DNA of 47,577 bases from Candidatus Magasanikiibacteriota bacterium (GTDB lineage: Bacteria; Patescibacteriota; Patescibacteriia; Magasanikbacterales; UBA922). Position 1 is the first letter of the stretch; each line of letters begins with the position of its first letter. Both the position numbers and the translations under genes were made by a program. Shown here in pieces: positions 43,085 through 47,577 of this stretch. A model generated the notes under the pieces. The model was given only the letters and a program-made list of their open reading frames with translations, had not been told where the DNA came from and did no database searches. The DNA lies in the NCBI GenBank assembly GCA_018651085.1, contig JABIEQ010000013.1, forward strand, positions 1 through 47,577, written 5' to 3'.

Positions 43085-43879
43085 ATGATGAATTTTTCTT
43101 CGTATAAATTATTAGTCCATGGACCAAAGGTAGAAAAGATGTCTGGGGATAGATTTTATCGGCTTGAAAGAAATATTTCTGTTCGGCTTTCTTATGTTGT
43201 GTATCGATTTTTTTCATTCATTCGTCCCACTGATGTGACATTTTTTTCATATTTTTTGTTGGCTTTAGTATTTTTTTCTAGTTTTTTTGGATGGGCTAGA
43301 GAGTGGGTCGTTCTTTTCGGTGTGATCCAGTTAGGTCTTTTGTATACTGTAACCATGACTGATAAAGTTGATGGAGAACTTTCTCGTGCAAAAGATTTCC
43401 AGACACAAGCGGGGATTTATCATGATAGAGGAGTACACTTTTTATATCCGTTTGTATTTTATTTCACAATCGGGCATTTTTTTTATGTTCAAGGCGTGCA
43501 TGTTAATATTTTTTTCCTTACACTTTTGTTGGGTCTTTTAACCCAAAAGTTTGTTTTTTTACGAGAAGCAAAATTACTTGTGAAAGATACAATTCAAAAA
43601 CATAAACTAGATGTGAAGGACTGGATCCTTGTTAAAAAGAAAAGTCGTCATCCTCTTCCTTTTGTTTTTCGTGTCATAGATTACTTAACATTTATGATTT
43701 ATGCTTGGACACTTTTTTATTATGTCCTTACGTTTATTGTATTTTTATGGTCCCCAACACTTTCTGCGATTTTATTTTTAGGTCATATGGCTATTACCTT
43801 CTGCATATTGTTGTATCGTCTGTACTGGTGGTATCCGAAAAAGAAATTATTTAAAAAAGATACTTTTACTCATCTTTAG
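43085..43879 (+). CDS. CDP-alcohol phosphotransferase-like membrane protein
   Basis: 264 residues with about five to six transmembrane helices. The family motif Dx2DGx2ARx8Gx3Dx3D is recognisable as Asp93, Asp96-Gly97, Ser100-Arg101, Gly110 and Asp114. Ala is replaced by Ser100, and the last Asp, which acts as catalytic base in the family, is His118. The protein would transfer a CDP-linked polyol or alcohol phosphate, or is a changed member with another role. Its place beside an SDR and a transketolase pair suggests that an unusual polyol is made and used here. T precedes ATG 43085. Confidence 0.78.
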   Translation: MMNFSSYKLLVHGPKVEKMSGDRFYRLERNISVRLSYVVYRFFSFIRPTDVTFFSYFLLALVFFSSFFGWAREWVVLFGVIQLGLLYTVTMTDKVDGELSRAKDFQTQAGIYHDRGVHFLYPFVFYFTIGHFFYVQGVHVNIFFLTLLLGLLTQKFVFLREAKLLVKDTIQKHKLDVKDWILVKKKSRHPLPFVFRVIDYLTFMIYAWTLFYYVLTFIVFLWSPTLSAILFLGHMAITFCILLYRLYWWYPKKKLFKKDTFTHL

Positions 43880-43887
43880 GTTGTATT

Positions 43888-44637
43888 ATGGATTTAGAAC
43901 TTACTGGAAAACGGGTGCTCGTCACAGGGGGAAGTCAAGGTATTGGGAAGGCTATTGCTCTTTCGTTTGCTAAAGAAGGTGCAAATGTATCTGTTATTTC
44001 TAGGCGAGAAGATGTTCTTCAACAAGTATGTACTCAAATGGGTGAAGGGCATTCATATTTTGTAGGGGATTTATTAGAAGCAGGAGTTCCTCTTAATGCC
44101 GTACAAGTATTAGAAAAAGAAGGAGGTCCTTTTGATATTGTTGTTCACAATGTTGGTGGGCCACTTGAACATAGGAGTGCGCTTTCTTCCATTGAAGCTT
44201 GGCAAAAAGTATGGCAATTTAATGTGGGTATTGCTATTGAAATGAATAACCATATTGTTCCTTCTATGCAGAAAAGAGGATGGGGAAGAGTTATTCATAT
44301 TTCTTCTATATCAGGAGAATCCCTTCGTGGGCGGGCACCTTATGCTGTCTCTAAATGCGCGCTTAGTGCGTATACTAAGACACTTGGACGTGAAGTGGCA
44401 AAAGACGGTGTTGTTGTCTCTGCAGTATTACCTGGGGCAATTGCGTATGACGGAAGTTATTGGGATAAAGCAAAAGAAGAAGCTCCAGAAAAATTAGCTG
44501 ATTTTCTTCGTCATCATCAGGCTATTGGTCGGATGGGAACGCCTGAAGAAATTGCGGCTTTTGTGTTATTTTTATCGTCACCTCATGCAAGCTTTGCAAC
44601 AGGAGCAATGCTTGGAATTGATGGTGGATCAATGTAA
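43888..44637 (+). CDS. SDR-family oxidoreductase
   Basis: 249 residues, the usual length for classical SDRs. TGGSQGIG (about 13-20) binds NAD(P), NVGG is the structural motif, the Ser of HISSISGES (near 139) plus Tyr152 and Lys156 (YAVSK) form the active site, and PGAIAYDGSYWDKA follows. It ends in GAMLGIDGGSM, as family members usually do. It likely reduces or oxidises a sugar or ketose intermediate. It starts nine bases after the CDP-alcohol gene and six before the transketolase subunit. Confidence 0.87.
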   Translation: MDLELTGKRVLVTGGSQGIGKAIALSFAKEGANVSVISRREDVLQQVCTQMGEGHSYFVGDLLEAGVPLNAVQVLEKEGGPFDIVVHNVGGPLEHRSALSSIEAWQKVWQFNVGIAIEMNNHIVPSMQKRGWGRVIHISSISGESLRGRAPYAVSKCALSAYTKTLGREVAKDGVVVSAVLPGAIAYDGSYWDKAKEEAPEKLADFLRHHQAIGRMGTPEEIAAFVLFLSSPHASFATGAMLGIDGGSM

Positions 44638-44643
44638 TTGTTT

Positions 44644-45444
44644 ATGGATACCCTTAAATTAGCAAATACTATCCGTAAGGATGTGCTTCGGATGACAAAC
44701 CTTGGTAGTAGTGGTCACATTGGTTCTGTTTTTTCTATTGCTGACATTCTTGCTGTTCTTTATGGCGAGGTGTTATCTTATGATGTAAAGAATCCAACAT
44801 GGGAAGATCGTGATAGATTTATTTTAAGCAAAGGACATGCTGGTGCTGGTATTTATGCTGCGCTTGCTCGATCTGGTTTTTTTGATGTTGCAAAACTTGA
44901 TACGCATTATAAGGATGGATCTGATTTAAGTGGTCATGTATCTCATAAGGGTATCCCTGGTGTAGAGTTTTCTACGGGGGCTCTTGGGCATGGGTTGTCT
45001 GTTGGTGTTGGTATGGCACTTGATGCAAAGAGAAAAAAGAAGGATCACAAAGTTTTTGTGATTGTTGGAGACGGGGAGTGTGATGAAGGTTCTATTTGGG
45101 AAGCTGCGTTATTTTCTCCACATCATAATCTCAATAATCTTGTTGTTATTGTTGATTATAATAAGATACAAAGTCTTAATACCGTTGAAAATGTATTATC
45201 CCTTGAACCATTTTCTGATAAATGGAAAAGTTTTGGATGGGATACGCGTGTTGTTGATGGACATGATCATGAGTCCTTGCGCGTTGCGTTAACGACACCA
45301 TCTTCTTCTCCTATTGCTATTATTGCAAACACAGTAAAAGGAAAAGGTGTGTCATTTATGGAAAATACTATCTTGTGGCATTATAGAACAGCAAAGGGGG
45401 AAGAATATGATGCGGCCATTAAAGAATTAGAGGAATCTGTATGA
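44644..45444 (+). CDS. Transketolase-like, N-terminal (TPP-binding) subunit
   Basis: 266 residues. GSSGHIGSVFSIADILAVLY, SKGHAGAGIYAAL and GHGLSVGVGMALDAK are transketolase signatures, and GDGECDEGSIWEAA through NN-VIVDYNKIQS (about 142-170) is the thiamine-diphosphate/Mg motif. The reactive C2 transfer needs the partner subunit encoded next, whose start overlaps this stop by four bases. ATG 44644 was chosen over TTG 44638. Split transketolases of this type are often found in biosynthetic clusters rather than central metabolism. Confidence 0.88.
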   Translation: MDTLKLANTIRKDVLRMTNLGSSGHIGSVFSIADILAVLYGEVLSYDVKNPTWEDRDRFILSKGHAGAGIYAALARSGFFDVAKLDTHYKDGSDLSGHVSHKGIPGVEFSTGALGHGLSVGVGMALDAKRKKKDHKVFVIVGDGECDEGSIWEAALFSPHHNLNNLVVIVDYNKIQSLNTVENVLSLEPFSDKWKSFGWDTRVVDGHDHESLRVALTTPSSSPIAIIANTVKGKGVSFMENTILWHYRTAKGEEYDAAIKELEESV

Positions 45445-46361
45445 GAGATCAATTTATAGAAACAATTACTGAACTTGCAAAAAAAGATGATCGAATTTTT
45501 CTTATTACTGGTGATCTTGGATTTAAGGTACTCGATAATTTTATTGCAACGTGTCCTGATCAATTTTTAAATGCGGGGATTGCTGAACAAAATATGACAG
45601 GGATTGCAGCTGGACTTGCACTTGAAGGGCGGATTGTATTTACCTATTCTATTGCGAACTTTCCAACGTTTCGTTGTTTAGAACAGTTGAGAAATGATGT
45701 TGCGTATCATGATCTTAATGTAAATGTTGTATCCGTTGGTGCTGGATTTAGTTATGGGGCACTTGGAATGAGTCATCATGCGACAGAAGATATTGCGCTT
45801 ATGCGTTCTATGCCAGGTATGACGGTGGGAGTTCCAAGTGATTTTATTGAAACAGATGGTATTACTCGATTTTTTACTGAAAAGAAAGGACCTGGGTATT
45901 TGCGAATTGATAAATCATGGATAACGGGGGATAATGCTTCGAGCGGAGATTTTTCTTTTTCAAAAGCACGTGTGGTTAAAGAAGGAACTGATGTAACTCT
46001 TATGAGTGTTGGAGGTATTTTAGAAGAAGTATTAGTTGCAGAAGAAATGCTTTCTTCTTTAGGCGTGTCTTGTCGTGTGTTATCGTTTCATAGTGTGAAA
46101 CCTATTGATAGTGCTGCCATTATTGCAGCATGTAAAGAAACAAAAGGAATTCTAACTGTTGAAGAACATGTGCTTGATGGAGGATTTGGAAGTGCTGTCA
46201 GTGAAGTGTGTATGGATAATAATGTGTTTCCAAAGAAATTTTCTCGTATTGGTCTTTCTAATGTGTTTTCTTCTGTGGTTGGATCTCAAAAATACTTAAG
46301 AAAACATTATAAGATGGATAGTAATGCTATTATAGAACGAGTACAAAAGATGCTTTCATAA
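45441..46361 (+). CDS. Transketolase-like, C-terminal (pyrimidine-binding) subunit
   Basis: 306 residues. NAGIAEQNMTGIAAGLALEGR contains the catalytic Glu49 that activates thiamine diphosphate, and SHHATEDIALMRSMPGM is the family loop (about 111-127). A C-terminal transketolase domain follows (CRVLSFHSVKPID, GILTVEEHVLDGGFG). Together with the preceding gene it forms a complete enzyme that moves two-carbon units between sugars or onto another acceptor. It is the last gene of the operon, followed by a terminator. Confidence 0.88.
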   Translation: MRDQFIETITELAKKDDRIFLITGDLGFKVLDNFIATCPDQFLNAGIAEQNMTGIAAGLALEGRIVFTYSIANFPTFRCLEQLRNDVAYHDLNVNVVSVGAGFSYGALGMSHHATEDIALMRSMPGMTVGVPSDFIETDGITRFFTEKKGPGYLRIDKSWITGDNASSGDFSFSKARVVKEGTDVTLMSVGGILEEVLVAEEMLSSLGVSCRVLSFHSVKPIDSAAIIAACKETKGILTVEEHVLDGGFGSAVSEVCMDNNVFPKKFSRIGLSNVFSSVVGSQKYLRKHYKMDSNAIIERVQKMLS

Positions 46362-46377
46362 TACGTTTTAGACAAAC

Positions 46378-46408
46378 AAAAAACACCATTTGTATAATGG
46401 TGTTTTTT
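46378..46408. terminator. Bidirectional intrinsic terminator
   Basis: Stem ACACCATT/AATGGTGT (46383-46390 with 46396-46403) and a 5-base loop, with A-run before and T-run after. It ends the glycan operon from the left and could stop the converging GC-rich gene from the right. Confidence 0.88.
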
Positions 46409-46414
46409 GTTGTG

Positions 46415-46442
46415 TGCCCGACCGATGTTGATCGGTCGGGCA
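46415..46442. repeat. Perfect 12-bp GC-rich hairpin
   Basis: TGCCCGACCGAT (46415-46426) and its exact complement (46431-46442) flank a 4-base loop. No T-run follows on either strand. It lies between the convergent genes, 122 bases beyond the stop of the - strand gene. Confidence 0.85.
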
Positions 46443-46444
46443 TC

Positions 46445-46510
46445 CTAGTACCTCCCTTAAAAAGGGTTCCCTCTGCTCCAGCTTTTACTAGGAAAAAAGC
46501 ATGGAGGCAG
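46445..46510. repeat. Further stems in the convergent spacer
   Basis: CTAGTA/TACTAG (46445-46450 with 46486-46491) and an overlapping imperfect stem, 46473-46486 with 46495-46510, are alternatives that cannot form together. They may be part of the 3' end of the - strand transcript. Nothing else was seen in 46362-46563. Confidence 0.5.
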
Positions 46511-46563
46511 TTGTCTGTAGGGAAAGAACATTGAGTAGTGACCACCTCAGACGGGGGTGATCT

Positions 46564-47577
46564 CTACTGGGGGACGCCGCGGACAACCCGGAAGCCAAGG
46601 CCGCGGTTGCGGCAGTCGTCGGGGTTCTGGCAGAACCAGATGTCCTTGTCGCGGTCGCCTGATCGGCATTGATTGTCCGTTTGTCCGAACGACCCTCCAC
46701 GGTGCACACGCCGAAGTTCCTCTTCGAGAGGTTCCTCTCCGTGCTGGTTCGTGTAGAGGGACTCGGTCCATTCACGGACGTTGCCCGAAGTGTCGGTGAA
46801 GCCCCAGGCGTTGGGGGTCAACTGTCCGACTTCCTGGGTGGTATTTCCCGAGTTGTCGGCGAACCAGGCAATTTGGCTCAGTGGAAGTTCCGGATCGAAG
46901 CACCTGCCGTAGTTGCGGTCTTCGCATCCAGCCCGGTCCATGATTTCCCATTCGGCTTCGGTTGGCAGGCGGTAGCCGTCGCAGATCAGGGATGTCAGGA
47001 TTGCCTCGGTGGCAGTGGGATCAGCACAGGGAACAGATTCTTCGTTCCCGTTCCTGCAAGCGTAGCAGGGGGTGCGTCCTTCTTCCTCTGTGGAGCGCAA
47101 GTTGGAGTAGTTCACCGCGTCGAGGTATGTCACGCTCTCTACGGGGCACTGGGGACAGTCAGAGCGGAAGGATGGGTTGAAGCCCGTCACTCGCTCGAAC
47201 TCTTCCTGGGTGATTTCGCCAAGTCCACCTAGGAAACCGTAGTCTAGGGCGAATGTGAACAAGCTTTCATCGTCGCTCCTTCCGTCTTCGCCTTGTGGCG
47301 ATCCAATGGTGTACGTGTCCGGGCCCACACAGGTGAACCCTTCCGGAGATTCGTCTTCGTCGACGTCGCTGTCGCAGTCGTTGTCTCTCCCGTCACACCG
47401 ATCTCCGATGCCTTCATCGTTGTCGAATTCGCACGCGTACTCGCAGCCGTCTTCGGGGTCCTCGTTGATGTCGTAGAAGTCCTGTTCGCATTCTTCGAAT
47501 CCGCATTCCCCGTCACTGCAGAGGGGCGTCGCGTGGTCGAAGGTGCACACGTTGTCACATGTGCCACAGTTGTTCTC
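46564..47577 (-). CDS. GC-rich protein with MopE-like motifs and C-terminal SUMF1/FGE-sulfatase domain, 5' partial
   Basis: Open to the right edge; 337 codons are visible, ending in TAG. The first visible residues (NNCGTCDNVC, then a Cys-containing stretch ending in DGCEYACEF) match a repeat seen in large myxobacterial surface proteins. CDGRDNDCDSDVDE is the Asp/Cys motif of MopE-type metal-binding repeats. From about 80 on, the FGE-sulfatase (C-type lectin-like) fold follows: TIGSPQGE, PVESVTYLDAVNYSN, GYRLPTEAEWE, NAWGFTDTSGNVREWTE, RRVHRGGSF and GLGFRVVRG at the end. Of the cysteine pair of true formylglycine-generating enzymes only the second has a counterpart, so catalysis is unlikely; a binding or structural role fits better. 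High G+C sets it apart from the converging AT-rich operon and links it to the three genes at 2100-7073. Confidence 0.85.
   Translation of the reverse strand, partial: ENNCGTCDNVCTFDHATPLCSDGECGFEECEQDFYDINEDPEDGCEYACEFDNDEGIGDRCDGRDNDCDSDVDEDESPEGFTCVGPDTYTIGSPQGEDGRSDDESLFTFALDYGFLGGLGEITQEEFERVTGFNPSFRSDCPQCPVESVTYLDAVNYSNLRSTEEEGRTPCYACRNGNEESVPCADPTATEAILTSLICDGYRLPTEAEWEIMDRAGCEDRNYGRCFDPELPLSQIAWFADNSGNTTQEVGQLTPNAWGFTDTSGNVREWTESLYTNQHGEEPLEEELRRVHRGGSFGQTDNQCRSGDRDKDIWFCQNPDDCRNRGLGFRVVRGVPQ

Overview
The window reads as a chromosomal segment from an AT-rich, small-genome bacterium, most likely of the Candidate Phyla Radiation (Patescibacteria; Parcubacteria-like). This placement is an inference. 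It rests on an ECF-type sigma factor next to a DUF5667 protein, a very large S-layer-like protein, genes without Shine-Dalgarno sequences packed a few bases apart, and a large surface-glycan locus. The standard bacterial code fits: TGG is Trp, and TAA, TAG and TGA all end genes. No rRNA, tRNA, CRISPR array, transposase or phage gene was found.

Layout. (1) 1-1707: the 3' part of an AT-rich gene of unknown function with in-frame 45-base tandem repeats. (2) 2100-7073: three GC-rich exported genes, one coiled-coil-type and two cysteine-rich lipoproteins, separated by spacers of mixed composition full of inverted repeats. (3) 7403-46361: a long AT-rich block, almost all on the + strand, for making and exporting a surface polysaccharide or glycoprotein glycan. 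It holds two O-antigen-ligase-type proteins, a Wzx-like flippase, eight GT4 glycosyltransferases, a GT39-like enzyme, a second large membrane protein, nucleotide-sugar epimerases, methyltransferases, a NodB-like deacetylase, a CDP-alcohol phosphotransferase, an SDR and a split transketolase. Embedded in it (16311-23068) are a small HTH regulator, a sigma factor, a DUF5667 membrane protein with a huge acidic tail, and the 1286-residue S-layer-like protein behind a strongly folded leader. (4) 46564-47577: a fourth GC-rich gene on the - strand, cut by the window edge, with myxobacterial-type cysteine motifs and a C-terminal SUMF1/FGE-sulfatase domain.

The most striking signal is that two gene sets with different composition and start signals share one locus. 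The three GC-rich genes whose starts are visible have GGAGG-like Shine-Dalgarno sequences and C before ATG, and all four GC-rich genes end in TAG. All 30 AT-rich genes whose start is visible have T directly before ATG, and almost none has a Shine-Dalgarno sequence. The GC-rich genes look like acquired surface-protein genes. One of them sits behind a promoter nearly identical to one inside the glycan locus, so it appears to be wired into the host. Each + strand GC-rich gene is preceded by a long inverted repeat, and the two cysteine-rich lipoproteins share a five-cysteine domain of about 47 residues that I do not recognise.

The likely joint function is building a glycosylated cell surface. The S-layer-like protein and the exported lipoproteins would form the outer coat, and the glycan locus would supply its sugars. 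The sigma factor, DUF5667 protein and HTH repressor are candidate regulators.
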